Made by a program: the position numbers and the translations under genes
Assembly: GCA_016584305.1 (NCBI GenBank)
Contig: JACEEZ010010946.1
Coordinates: 210,001 to 274,000 of the forward strand
Reading direction: 5' to 3'
Length of the DNA stretch: 64,000 nucleotides
Origin: Chionoecetes opilio
Lineage: Eukaryota; Arthropoda; Malacostraca; Decapoda; Majidae
The notes under the pieces: generated by a model
What the model was told of the DNA's origin: nothing
The model's database searches: none
The model's input: the letters and a program-made list of their open reading frames with translations, nothing else
Shown here: positions 1 through 11,488 of the stretch, piece by piece
Numbering within the stretch: the stretch's first letter is position 1
Layout of the letters: each line of letters begins with the position of its first letter

Positions 1-570
1 TGCACTGTGCCTTCCTTTATGTCTCCAGGCTTCAACAGAATAGCAATAAAAGTTTGGCACATTTCATGATGAAGAAAGACAACTGCATGATACAGGAAAT
101 ATCTTGTGAGCTTTAGCAAAGTTATGTTTTTAACCAAAGCAGTCTGCTGCACTTCTTCTATTAGACCAATTTCAAGACATTTGAGGCTACATGAAATGGG
201 AATAAGGACATATCCTTCTTCCTAGTCAATATTTAGTACAAAAATAACTCATCTCTAATGTTCCAACTTCCACACACCCTTTCCCTCGATTAGAAATCCT
301 AATCCAGGAGGATAGGAGGGGCTGGGGGCAATGACCTGTTTGTCCCCCTAGCACACCCGTGTTTCTGAGGCATCATTAGTATACCTGTGGAGGTGTTGCA
401 TATTTTCAAAGGTGTTCTAGCCTGGATTTTGGCTGCAGATGACAATTACACTCAAAGAAAAGACGGGACAAATAGTAATGCAAGGTCTGAATAACTGCTG
501 GTGATCCATTTTCTTCCCAACTAACAACATATTTTCTCCCTCACAACAACAATGCCGACAACACCCAAGA
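1..570. other. Gene-free stretch, probable FReD intron
   Basis: I see no coding exon or clear repeat here. It probably belongs to the intron before the first visible FReD exon. Confidence 0.5.
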
Positions 571-750
571 ATGACAAAACTGGAGCTTCAGGCCGAGGAG
601 CGCAAGAGTGTGACCAGCGACCTGAGCAACGCCGTGCGCCACCGCATGGAGGTCACCAACACCGAGCTGGACCAGGTCACCACCCAGCTGGAGGGCATCA
701 AGGACAGCGTGATGAGCCTCACGCACCACTACGGGGACATCAAGGGCCTG
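571..750 (+). CDS. FReD gene, first visible exon (stalk)
   Basis: Sixty codons, helical and charged, end at the donor CTG|GTGAGG in phase 0. The 5' edge is uncertain. The acceptor may lie near 569 or at 591 (CTTCAG), and the frame is open across both. The ATG at 571 is not a convincing true start because no signal peptide follows it. Confidence 0.75.
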
Positions 751-3700
751 GTGAGGGAGATCCCCACACACCAAGGTGGGTTCCCTCCACACCCATCACT
801 CAACACTCATCCACCTTGATCATTACACCTTTACCACATTGTTTAATGCAACCTTGCTTTAACAAAATTCAGAATTACGCAAAACAAAAAAAATATACGT
901 ACAGTAAACCCTCGCTTTTACGGACCTCTTTATAACGAATTTCGGCTTTTAACGAACTTTTTCTGCCAGTCCGATATATGCGGGGATTTACCGAATAAGT
1001 TCGGTAAATGCGGGGTTCGGTTCGGGGGTGAGCCGGCTGAACATGTACACGCAGGCCGGACGGTGGCAGTGAAAACAAAGCCGAGCGGGCGATATGTGGC
1101 TGTGCGCCGATCAGTTTGGCTTTGTCTGCCCGAGTGTAAACACCTCTCACGTCCTCCCATGCCTCCTTATGTTGCCTGCCTCCCGTGCCTCACCACGTAT
1201 TGTTTTAATTTCTCTGTATGCGTGTAGTATTTGTGATGGCTGCACGTATGTAAGTACATGACATATACTTAAGTACATGCATACAAACTTTCATCTAATG
1301 TAACAAACAAAGTTCATTATACACAGAAATTGTCGGAAATAGCAAACTTTCACCTCACATAACGAACAAAGTTTGTTACATGCGAAAAGTTTGGATCCCT
1401 CGGATATAATGGACTTTCAGATATCATGCACCGCCTTCCCTCCAATTGGTTCATTATAGTGAGGGTTTACTGTATATTCCAAAAGTCATTTAACGGACAA
1501 AAAACTTGAAGTTATGCACAAAATTGTTGCTATAATTTTAAGAAATCAACGGGAACATTGGATTTGTTCAACGCACATTCTCCAGGAACGTGACTCACGA
1601 ACTAAACAAGGGACAGGTGTTGCCTCTATCAGCAGCACAGTGCTTCTCTGCTTTACTTGCTATAGTGGGACAACACAGCCAGCTAAATCTCAAAATACAG
1701 AACACAGAATATATAATGTCAAAAAAACATTAAATGAAGCACATCAAAGGAAAGTAGAGCGGTAGTTCTCAACAACAAGAATGAATTTGAACAGATAACC
1801 GAGGAAACGAGGTCACCGGGCTCAAGATGCAAGCCATGATGGGAACCCTCCAAGGCTTGAAGACAACAACAGATGGCGTCAGGGACAACATAGATCTGCT
1901 CAGCAAGAACCTCACCACCCTCAACAAGATTGCAACGTAAGTCACCACAAACATGTTATCAAAAAAATTCTTAAAAAGGAACAATAATTAATTAGGTTTC
2001 CTTGGAGCATTTACCCGTTATTACTGAAATCATTTTCAAGTCAACACTCTTATGCGTTGGTCTAATCAGAGGGTAAGAGGGGGCTCTTAGCTATACCATT
2101 TCCATCATAAATTAATGGTTTACAAAAAAAAGTCCTTCTGGTTGGGAGACGAGGATAACAGCCTTAGCGGGAGTCCAGCGTGAGGCCCAGGCCCAGGGGT
2201 CCAAGGCAGCCCTTGCTTGGCTCAGGTTAGGTTAGGACCATTGGGGGTCCAGGGTAAACAGCCTAAATAGCACCATTGGCAACACTGCACAGTGAGTCAT
2301 GGCGGACTAAAATGTGCTGAGTACATATGTTCCATTTCTTAAAAATGAAAAAATAAAAATAATTTGCAACATAAATAATTATATAGACCCTCCACTAATT
2401 ACACAAAAGAATAAGATAAATAATAAAATTAAGTTAGTGATTAGCAGCACTCCAAATATACCAAATTTTGTATATGCATGATTTATCACCATATTCTACT
2501 TTAAATGTTGTTGCCCACAGCAATCTGACGCACATAACTGATGCAATGGTGACCAAGCAATATTTGTATGAAAACCTGAATGAGCTGAGGAGCCAAAGCT
2601 CTGCCCTGTCAGTGTTGAGCAGCATGATGGCACAGCCGGCCACCACGGCCACCAGGCGGGGCTCACGCAAAGGTACACCCACGCACGCTCTGCCCTCACA
2701 CCCACACCAGGTTATGGTGTGGGTGTGTGGGCTGCATGAACAATGTCAAGCTGTTCATGCAGCTTTGACCAATACACAAACAGTGGTTCTAAGTATCCTG
2801 AACATTTAGGTCACTGGTTAGAAAGGTTAGGGTGGTTATAGTTAGTAACCCTTTGGGAGGAGCTAGAGGGGTTTTGGGGGTCAGTCACTAGGGGGGCATT
2901 GGGTGGAACCTAGAGGATTTGAGGGCATAATAAATTTATCTTTTCTCTGGTTTATATGCAAATATATAAATCTTTTGGGGAAGGACTATGGAAAATAATT
3001 AATGAGGTTATAATGACAGGTTATGTTTAGTTTTGATAGTTTAAAAACTTGCAGTTTTGGACAATACTCCAAAATAATTTTTTTTCTTTCCCTCTAGCCA
3101 AGCTTGAGGAAGTAGGAAACCAGTGTTTTTGAGTGAGGGCAAATGCAACAGATTTTTGGTCTCACCAAAGGTTCCAAGACTAAGGATTTTTAGGAAAATT
3201 CACTACACGGTGAGTTTTAAGGAAATCCGTAATTTAGGGGATTTCCCTAAAAATCTTATATCAAGGTATTTTTTTGGGGGGCCATAATCAGTTATATTAG
3301 CTTCCCCTACCCAAAAACCCAGTTTCCCGACAAGCCCCCAAGCTTGTTGGCTAAAGGGAAGGAATATCAGGTGATTGGGAGTATTGGCTGAAATTTCAAC
3401 ACATAAAGTAACACTACGTAATGATCTCCAGGCAAGTCTTTCCAACCGACATACAAGTGAATCTTTCTAATAAAGCCTCATGATACTCCATCAATAGGCA
3501 GTTAAATAACAGTTGTCACATATTTGAAAAGCCTCTTAACTGCCTAATTGTCATCCTCCTATCATGCCACGTCTGTTCTAACACAGGAAAGCCTGAGGAC
3601 TGCTGGCAGCTCCTGAAGAAGGGCAAGAAGAACTCTGGGGTGTACAGCATTCAGCCCCGCTACTCCCCGACTCCCTTCTTTGTGTACTGTGACATGGAGA

Positions 3701-6700
3701 CCGACGGCGGGGGGTGGACGGTGAGTAGCCATGAACACCCTGCCCCTGCCCCCCCCTCAATGCCATCACCACACTTATTATTTCTTAGCAATACTGGTGA
3801 AAATAATCTATCTTGTGGCCAATCTCCCTCCATACAAATGTGGATATTAATGTTTAGAAAAATTACCGATATACAGCCAATCAATTAGTAATGCTAGGGA
3901 TCATGGAGGAAAAACGAATGAATCTCTTGCATTATAAACCACACTATAATCTTTCTTTCACCTTCTAAAATCTTTGATTATGCTTGACATAGAAGGAATA
4001 AAGTTTTTGAGCTGAACAGAACACAAATGAAGAGTAAATGCCAATTGGTTTGAATGGTCTGAGTAACAGTTTCATGCACAAACATGCAATTGGCATAAAA
4101 GGTGAGCCAGATTCAAGGACAAAGTATATGTACTGTGTCCAGCAGGGTGTGTGGAGGGTGTGGCTGGTCTGATCGGTGAGACCAGTGCAGAGATTGGTGC
4201 CGCACCAGTCACGCACTCAACCCGGGTGGCTGGTGATTACCGTAATGATCACATGACTACTGTTCTAGAGTTAGCGGAACAATATTTACTTTGTTATGAT
4301 GAAAGGAGTGTTCACTGATTCATCACTAAAGGTTCATCACCATTATAAGGCTACCTATGGGTAAGGTAATCCTTTCCCAATTACTCTACAATACACATCT
4401 CTCACTTGTAAGATCTATCAATCCTTCAACTTTATCTTGATGTAAAAAGATAACATTATAATCTGCACCACACTGCCAGGTGATCCAGAGGCGAGAGGAC
4501 GGCTCGGTGGACTTCCTGCGGGAATGGGCGGAGTACAAACACGGCTTTGGCAACGTGGCGGGCGAGTACTGGCTGGGCAACGACAAGATCCACCTGCTCA
4601 CCAACCAGCAGGTCAGTCTGATGATGTCCCCCAGCACACACCTTTCCTCCCTCCCCTGACTTGTACCACCATGACACGAGTGACTCAAGAACAGAAGGTG
4701 AAGGGAAGTGCCAGACAGCCAGGGTCATATGGCACTATGGGAGGAGGCAAGAAGTGAAGGGGGAAGACATGGGGACACGACAGAGGATGGGGAGATACAG
4801 GATGCTATGTCAGATGGTCAAACGAGATGAAGGATGTGTGTTTGCTGGAGGAAGGAGATTGTGTTGCGCAGACATGACAGGTCACTTGCCGTGCTACGCT
4901 GGTCGACAGAAAGGTGTTTTCATGACGACAGACAGGTCATAGGCTTGTAGCAGACATGAACGTGCATTCTCAACCAACAATAATCTTGGATGTAACACTT
5001 GCCAATCTTAAGGCCTCCATAATAAAGCATTAACCATTTTCATGTACGTACATTGAACTTCTAGCTTCTTCATGAATTCTTCCTTCAAAGAGTAAGAAAA
5101 GGCAAGTTGTGAAAAAGTTGAAGTACTTTTACTATCATCACTATCATTGTCATCACCGATCACCACCGTCACCATCACGCAGGTGTCGGTGCTGCGCGTG
5201 GACCTGGCAGACTACGACCAGCAGGTGGGCCACGCGCTCTACTCCGCCTTTGCCGTCGGCTCGGAGCTGGAAGGCTACTCACTCAAGATGCTTGGCCAGT
5301 ACACTGGCGACGCAGGTCAGACACTGAGTAGGGTTACCAGTGAATGACTCAGCACAAAGAAATGACATGAGACCTCAAGTCATTACATTCCTCTTGTATG
5401 ATACTCTACTCTTCAAGCTCAATTAAAGTGATAATCAGCGGCTGAATATACAAAACAAGACACTTCAATGTCAACAATAGTTCTTATGTCTCTGGAGTCC
5501 AGATTTTCACCACCATCACTAACACGCCTCCACCCTGACAGGTGACTCCCTGCGCTACCATGTGGGTCGGCGCTTCAGCACCATTGACGTGGACAATGAT
5601 GGCTGGCCGGACAGGAGCTGTGCCCGAGACCACATGGGAGCCTGGTGGTACCGGGCCTGTGAGACCAGGTGAGTCCACCATCACCACCACACAGCACTCA
5701 CTTCACCTCTTTATCATGTGCTTGTATTCACCTTCCTTCACCAGATATTGACTTGCACCAATATAGAACACATACAGTATTGCATTTGTTTTTAGAAGAC
5801 AGGGAGATACAGTACAGAATACTTGTAATGTTTGTCTGCCGCCATGTCCTGCTCAACAGAGGCAGGGATGGAGTATTCGTATTTTAATACATTCAAATAC
5901 AGTATTGGGGTGGGTTTGTATTTGTATTCGAATAAATATTCATGAAGTAATTTTATCATTGCATAACTTTGGTACAGTGCTATGCCGAGTTACATCAAGA
6001 AATTATTGTTCAACGAAAAGCATTCATGAATACTTTCATGAAGTATTCGTATTTGTATTCAAATGAACAGTATTTCAGTGTATTCGTATTCGTAGGAATT
6101 TGAAGTACGCAGTCGTGGTCATATTCAAATTCACAACTCTTGTATTCAATCCATCCCAGAACAAAGGACCATTCCTAGCATCTGAAGCACCTCTTTTATA
6201 GATACAATTGAAACAAAATATCAACAAAACTTTACCCTCAAAGCAGGCAATATTCTGATGAGGCAAAATTAATCATGCTGAAAACAGTGTATGCATAAGG
6301 CACTTTTTGTGGTAAGGAATGAAGTCCTTATACTCTGACTCCATGACGCCACCACAGCAACCTGAATGGGAGGTACCTGCACGGCCCCATCCCCGCCGAG
6401 CGCCAGTACACGGGACTCTACTGGTATGACTTCCGAGGGCCCCAGTACTCCCTCTGGCGGTCACGCATGATGATTCGCCGAGGAGGAAAAGTGGACCACC
6501 CTGTCTTCAAGAACTTTACAGAGATTCACAGCCAGAGTGACCCATCAAGGTAAAGAGGATCTGTGTTTATGAGGTGATGCTTATGAGGTGATGGGTGAGG
6601 TGGTGAGGTTCAGAGAAGGGAGGGAGAGGTGTGGCAACATTATAGTAAGGGGTTTTGCAGTCAATTTTCTTATTTCTTTAGTTACTGCAGGAAATGGAAC

Positions 6701-9690
6701 GAAGTGGTAATTAATGTGGTGGCAGTGTGGAAGTAGTAGTGGTAGTTGTGGTGGCAGTGTGGAAGTAGTAGTGGTAGTTGTGGTGGCAGTGTGGCAGTAG
6801 TAGTGGTAGTTGTGGTGACAGTGTGGCAGTAGTAGTGGTAGTTGTGGTGGCAGTGTGGAAGTAGTAGTGTAGTTGTGGTGGCAGTGTGGAAGTAGTGGTG
6901 GCAGTGTGGCAGTAGTATTGGTAGTTGTGGTGGCAGTGTGGCAGTAGTAGTGGTAGTTGTGGTGGCAGTGTGGAAGTAGTAGTGGCAATTGTGGTGGCAG
7001 TGTGGCAGTAGTAGTGGTAGTTGTGGTGGCAGTGTGGAAGTAGTAGTGGTAGTTGTGGTGGCAGTGTGGCAGTAGTAGTGGTAGTTGTGGTGGCAGTGTG
7101 GCAGTAGTAGTGGTAGTTGTGGTGGCAGTGTGGCAGTAGTAGTGGTAGTTGTGGTGGCAGTGTGGCAGTAGTAGTGGTAGTTGTGGTGGCAGTGTGGCAG
7201 TAGTAGTGGTAGTTGTGGTGGCAGTGTGGCAGTAGTAGTGGTAGTTGTGGTGGCAGTGTGGAAGTAGTAGTGGTAGTTGTGGTGGTAGTTGTGACAGTAG
7301 TAGTGGTAGTTGTGGTGGTAGTTGTGGCAGTAGTAGTGGTAGTTGTGGTGGCAGTGTGGGCAGTAGTAGTGGTAGTTGTGGTGGCAGTGTGGAAGTAGTA
7401 GTGGTAGTTGTGGTGGCAGTGTGGAAGTAGTAGTGGTAGTTGTGGTGGCAGTGTGGAAGTAGTAGTGGTAGTTGTGGTGGCAGTGTGGAAGTAGTAGTGG
7501 TAGTTGTGGTGGCAGTGTGGAAGTAGTAGTGGTAGTTGTGGTGACAGTGTGGAAGTAGTAGTGGTAGTTGTGGTGGCAGTGAGGAAGTAGTAGTGGTAGT
7601 TGTGGTGGCAGTGTGGAAGTAGTAGTGGTAGTTGTGGTGGCAGTGTGGAAGTAGTAGTGGTAGTTGTGGTGGCAGTGTGGAAGTAGTAGTGGTAGTTGTG
7701 GTGGCAGTGAGGAAGTAGTAGTGGTAGTTGTGGTGGCAGTGTAGAAGTAGTAGTGGTAGTTGTGGTGACAGTGTGGAAGTAGTAGTGGTAGTTGTGGTGG
7801 CAGTGAGGAAGTAGTAGTGGTAGTTGTGGTGGCAGTGTGGAAGTAGTAGTGGTAGTTGTGGTGGCAGTAGTAGTGGTAGTTGTGGTGGCAGTGTGGCAGT
7901 AGTAGTGGTAGTTGTGGTGACAGTGTGGAAGTAGTAGTGGTAGTTGTGGTGGCAGTGTGGCAGTAGTAGTGGTAGTTGTGGTGGCAGTGTGGAAGTAGTA
8001 GTGGTAGTTGTGGTGGCAGTGTGGCAGTAGTAGTGGTAGTTGTGGTGGCAGTGTGGAAGTAGTAGTGGTAGTTGTGGTGGCAGTGTGGAAGTAGTAGTGG
8101 TAGTTGTGGTGGCAGTGTGGCAGTAGTAGTGGTAGTTGTGGTGGCAGTGTGAAAGTAGTAGTGGTAGGACAGTGTGGCAGTAGTAGTGGTAGTTGTGGTG
8201 GCAGCGTGGCAGTAGTAGTGGTAGTTGTGGTGGCAGTGTGGAAGTAGAAGTGGTAGTTGTGGTGGCAGTGTGGAAGTAGTGGTGGTAGTTGTGGTGACAG
8301 TGTGGCAGTAGTAGTGGTAGTTGTGGTGACAGTGTGGCAGAAGTAGTGGTAGTTGTGGTGGCAGTGTGGAAGTAGTAGTGGTAGTTGTGGTGGCAGTGTG
8401 GAAGTAGTAGTGGTAGTTGTGGTGGCAGTGTGGAAGTAGTAGTGGTAGTTGTGGTGGCAGTGTGGCAGTAGTAGTGGTAGTTGTGGTGGCAGTGTGAAAG
8501 TAGTAGTGGTAGGACAGTGTGGCAGTAGTAGTGGTAGTTGTGGTGGCAGTGTGGCAGTAGTAGTGGTAGTTGTGGTGGCAGTGTGGAAGTAGTAGTGGTA
8601 GTTGTGGTGGCAGTGTGGAAGTAGTAGTGGTAGGACAGTGTGGCAGTAGTAGTGGTGACAGTGTGGAAGTAGTAGTGGTAGTTGTGGTGACAGTTTGGAA
8701 GTAGTAGTGGTAGTTGTGGTGATGCTCCCAACCTCAGGCATGAATCGTGGTGAGTAGCTGTGATGCATCAAAATGGAGATTCTATAACTCCCACTAATCT
8801 GATCATTACAGTAGTACTTTCAAACCCTGGAATTCACAACAAACTACACTGTACATGATGATGATGATGATGATGATTTCCACATTTTCTGTATTGAAAC
8901 TTTCTGATCCCGTTCGCACACTACTGCCAACTTCTGGAATATCTCAGTAACAGGAACGGATGATGCAACGTTTAGAATTACTAGACACTGGAGGAACAAT
9001 AAGATATGGAGAGGCCCGGGTGTTGGTGGGGTGGGGTGGGGTGGGGTGGGGGGATTGGGGGGATTGGGGTGGGGGTGGGGGGGGGGGGGGTGAGGAATGG
9101 GCAATTAAGGCAAGCAAAGGATTGTATTTAGGAAGGCAGATGAAATGGTGACTTCCTTGTCCACATCAGAAAATGTGACCTATGACTGGTTGGTTCTTTG
9201 CCCATAAATAACATCATTCATTTGGTCTTTATCCACATCATAAAAAAAGTTCAAGTTACTGGTCTGTTGTGTATTTTCCCATCAAGACTCAATAAGTGGT
9301 TCTCTATCAAGCCTATGTTGTGTGGCTGCCTGACATAAGAACATAAGAAAATAAGGAAGCTATAAGAGGCCGCGAGACCTACACGAGGTAGTTCCTGTTA
9401 CTTAACACTACCTACATCCACCTTTCATCCCCATCCATGAATTTATCTAGCCTCCCTTTAAAGCTCTCTAATGACTCTGCACTAACTTACCTGTCTACTG
9501 AGTCCATGTCAATCATTTACCACCCTATTTGTGAACCAGTTTTTCCCTATTTCTTTGACTGACTGCCCGGCTCTCCACCCCCAGGGCAGCACTGCCAGGC
9601 CAGGGGGAGGAGGCGACCACCACACCCTCAGCCCAGACCTTTGACCCCAACAGCGACCCTTACGTGACCTACCAGTACTTCGACGACTAG
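571..9690 (+). CDS. Fibrinogen C-terminal domain (FReD) protein, scabrous/angiopoietin-like, 5' partial
   Basis: Nine exons join with consistent phases into 426 residues ending at TAG 9688-9690. Residues 1-152 are polar and heptad-like ([20 protein letters not shown]), as in the coiled-coil stalks of FReD proteins. The FReD runs from about 154 to 390. It has DCWQLL (Cys158), [13 protein letters not shown] (Cys187), [14 protein letters not shown], the calcium-loop-like DVDNDGWPD (301-309), SCARD (Cys312), WWYRAC (Cys325), SNLNGRYL and a RMMIRR end, followed by an acidic Thr/Tyr-rich tail. The four cysteines are the two conserved disulfide pairs. Family members are secreted lectins, angiopoietin-like ligands or the Notch-pathway protein scabrous; I cannot decide between these. 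No signal peptide is visible, so upstream exons should lie left of the window. Exons: 571-750, 1812-1936, 2521-2672, 3587-3720, 4480-4611, 5183-5315, 5542-5668, 6358-6549, 9585-9690. Confidence 0.9.
902..1472. mobile_element. 571-bp TIR element (TA target), pogo/Tigger-type MITE
   Basis: The left end is CAGTAAACCCTCGCTTTTAC and the right end is the inverted form ending GAGGGTTTACTG, flanked by TA on both sides. No transposase is visible. An interior relative lies at 51313-51615. It sits in a FReD intron. Confidence 0.75.
1812..1936 (+). CDS. FReD gene exon (stalk)
   Basis: The acceptor is AACGAG|GTCACC and the donor is GCAAC|GTAAGT (phase 2). The exon encodes [20 protein letters not shown] and continues as an amphipathic coiled-coil-like segment. 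Confidence 0.85.
2521..2672 (+). CDS. FReD gene exon (end of stalk, linker)
   Basis: The acceptor is TTGCCCACAG and the donor is CGCAAAG|GTACAC (phase 1). The exon encodes a helical segment and then an Ala/Thr/Arg-rich linker ([14 protein letters not shown]) leading into the globular domain. Confidence 0.88.
3587..3720 (+). CDS. FReD gene exon (start of fibrinogen domain)
   Basis: The acceptor is TTCTAACACAG and the donor is GGACG|GTGAGT. The exon encodes the conserved FReD opening with the first disulfide pair: [18 protein letters not shown] and then [15 protein letters not shown]. Confidence 0.93.
4480..4611 (+). CDS. FReD gene exon (fibrinogen domain core)
   Basis: The acceptor is CACTGCCAG and the donor is CAGCAG|GTCAGT, phase 0 on both sides. 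It contains [12 protein letters not shown] and [19 protein letters not shown], both hallmark FReD blocks. Confidence 0.93.
5183..5315 (+). CDS. FReD gene exon (fibrinogen domain core)
   Basis: The acceptor is CACCATCACGCAG and the donor is GACGCAG|GTCAG (phase 1). It encodes [12 protein letters not shown], then [18 protein letters not shown] and GQYTGDA, matching the central sheet of the domain. Confidence 0.92.
5542..5668 (+). CDS. FReD gene exon (calcium loop and second disulfide)
   Basis: The acceptor is CACCCTGACAG and the donor is GAGACCAG|GTGAGT. It carries [16 protein letters not shown] and then [17 protein letters not shown], the calcium-site region and C3-C4 disulfide of FReDs. Confidence 0.93.
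5863..6159. mobile_element. 297-bp hAT-like MITE
   Basis: The left end is CAGGGATGGAGTATTCG and the right end is CAATCCATCCCAG. The 8-bp flanks are AACAGAGG (5855-5862) and AACAAAGG (6160-6167), a 7/8 match. The interior is full of TATTCGTATTT-type subterminal repeats, as hAT MITEs often are. It sits in a FReD intron. Confidence 0.65.
6358..6549 (+). CDS. FReD gene exon (end of fibrinogen domain)
   Basis: The acceptor is CCACCACAG and the donor is CATCAAG|GTAAAG (phase 2). It begins [13 protein letters not shown] and contains [19 protein letters not shown] and RMMIRR, the conserved FReD end. Confidence 0.93.
6714..8722 (+). repeat. 32-bp minisatellite, about 63 copies, in the FReD last intron
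   Basis: The unit is GTGGTAGTTGTGGTGGCAGT followed by GTGGAAGTAGTA or GTGGCAGTAGTA. It is almost free of C on the + strand. Some units are shortened (for example the GGTAGGACAGTG variants near 8165, 8510 and 8630). Because 32 is not divisible by 3, the array reads through all frames, and very long spurious ORFs arise on the - strand. Confidence 0.95.
8854..9091 (+). repeat. (GAT)n and G-rich simple repeats
   Basis: A short (GAT)n tract lies at 8857-8876 and a G-rich (GGGGT)n/poly-G tract at about 9025-9091. Confidence 0.8.
9338..9561 (-). mobile_element. 5'-truncated LINE 3' tail (CR1/Jockey-like)
   Basis: On the - strand it encodes a degenerate RT C-terminus ([13 protein letters not shown], then [13 protein letters not shown]). 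Further copies lie at 19470-19705 (+), 41520-41590 and 44189-44400. The truncation point is about 23 bases before the last FReD exon. Confidence 0.7.
9585..9690 (+). CDS. FReD gene last coding exon
   Basis: The acceptor is CTCTCCACCCCCAG and the stop is TAG at 9688-9690. It encodes a 34-residue acidic, Thr/Ser/Tyr-rich tail ending TYQYFDD, with no recognised domain. The phase-2 junction with the previous exon keeps the frame, although the intron between them is 3 kb. Confidence 0.85.
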
Positions 9691-11488
9691 GCAACACATC
9701 ACAGCGTCCTGCCGAGGGGCGTCACTAAGAGGGGCCACCCGAGTAGGACTGCTTGTTAAGTGCCACCAGTAACAAAGCTAAGCTAGAACACTATTACCTT
9801 CTATAACTGTATCATTAAGGAATGTGATTTTGTGTTGTGAATGTGTATGTGTAACTCTGATGGCATGTCAGAGATATGTATGATTACTATTTGTGGTATG
9901 AGGATGGAGGGTCTGTGGTGGCATGGGACAAGCTCTCAGCATGGCACTGCAGAGCACGGTGTTGGTCAAAACCCTGCCATTGCCACTCATACAGCGTAGC
10001 AAGATAACTGTGTCAGCCACACTATATCATGTTTCAAATGTGATATAATAGTTTTGAGTGTGATGATGATGGGCAATGCAAAATCATCAATCTCTGATGG
10101 TTGATATACTCAAATGTGAACAGAAAAAAATATTGCATTTTCTACATACACTGAATTCCGCAATCTTTAAACCAATGTATTTCAATAACACAAAATCAAT
10201 GACAAATATAGATCATTAACAGAGAGGCTGGGATGAGCTTTTGACAAGCAGCTGCTTTAGCTCTGCCTTTAAGACAACAAATTTTTTTGTATTTATCACT
10301 TGAAAACTTTCTTTGTAAACCACTAAATTATTTCTCATGAGACTATTGAGAAAGAGCAATTGCAAAGTATTGGAATACACACAACAAACCTCTATGTGTT
10401 ATTGCCTTACACTCCATCCCACAAAGCTGCCTACGCATGAGATGCCACAACATTTCCATTATTGCTTCACTGTTTTTGCATATGTATGTTTTTCAAATAT
10501 GGGAACAGTTTTGAATACTTAAATCAGCAACAATCAAAACTATTGTAAGTACTATTGGGTGGACTGAGGTTGCCAATAGTAATGGTCCACTGCAGTTAAT
10601 AACCATTTGTTTATGAATACAGCTTGATGCTGTAGATGGACATTACTGTGTGCGTGTTTGCTTCACTGGCTTCAAGAGCCGATTGTTGTGAGCATTGTCA
10701 TAAACAGTGCGTCACGTTAGGTTATTCTGTGTCCGGCATCTGTACTTATCTAGAACACAAGTTTCAATCATAAAGGCATTGAGGATGAGGCTGAGGTCCA
10801 AGTCAATGAGGTGTGTGTGGAGGGACCAGAGGGTGAGGACAACATAAACATGCACGACTAACTCTTTGCTGCAAATGAAAGTCATGAATCAGAAGGATTT
10901 TAAGCCTGCAGTTTGAAGGATTTCATGTGCTTGTCATATTGAAATACCCACAGTGCTTTAACTGGTTATATGTCAGATGCAGTAAGGAAGAAATACGTAT
11001 CTAACTATTTATCTATCTGATGCCCATCCCCAGGAGCTCCTCTAAGGGGATGGCCACGAAAGAAGTCTCTCCATTTATTTACTCCTGTCCTTGCATCCCC
11101 TCCTTGCATGCTCCAACCCTCTCCTTCTTCTCCCGCCCCTTTCACTCCTGTACTCCAGCACTCTGCCCGTCTGTGTCACTGGGGGTTGTTCTCTAGTGCC
11201 CATCCGTCTACCACACTCAGACACATTTACGTGATCAATGTCAACCTATGTGCATTTGAAAGGCGATCAATAAGGCAGGCACTCAAAGAACAGCTTCCCT
11301 CATGGATGTATAGATGCCTGGAATGGACTTGAAGATAAGGAATAGCAGCAAGAAGTGTACATCACTTTAGAGAAAACGGATGAATAAATATGAAGACAGG
11401 ACCATATATGTACGGCATAGCTCAGGCCCTGTATGCTACACCGAGGTCAATACAGCTATGTAATACAACAACATGTGTGTTCACCTAC
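9691..11488. other. 3' flank of the FReD gene, no kinase exons
   Basis: It should hold the FReD 3' UTR, though I did not pick out a canonical AATAAA close to the stop. A short ORF fragment at 10752-10863 (+, IEDEAEVQVNEVCVEGPEG) is unassigned. 11215-11465 resembles a LINE tail. I looked for MAP3K4 catalytic motifs on the - strand and saw none. Confidence 0.5.
11215..11465 (+). mobile_element. Degenerate LINE 3' tail
   Basis: The sequence (RCLEWT-type box, CATAGCTCAGGCCCTGTATG) matches in inverted form the tails at 20625-20790 and 22140-22460. It is strongly decayed. Confidence 0.5.

Larger units (their letters stand above)
1937..4479 (+). other. FReD introns without recognised elements
   Basis: The intron sequence between exons 1812-1936, 2521-2672, 3587-3720 and 4480 shows short GGTTAGG motifs near 2225 and an AAGGAAATC/GATTTCC stretch near 3170-3260 that recurs near 52905-52970. 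I see no gene or clear repeat boundary. Confidence 0.4.

Noticed and set aside
6581..8771. Two - strand ORFs of about 700 codons rich in His/Thr/Tyr/Leu
   Set aside because: They are translations of the 32-bp minisatellite, lie in an intron of the + strand gene and cycle through all frames.
10752..10863. Short + strand reading frame IEDEAEVQVNEVCVEGPEG
   Set aside because: Only about 36 codons, no splice sites or family match. It may be a transposon remnant.
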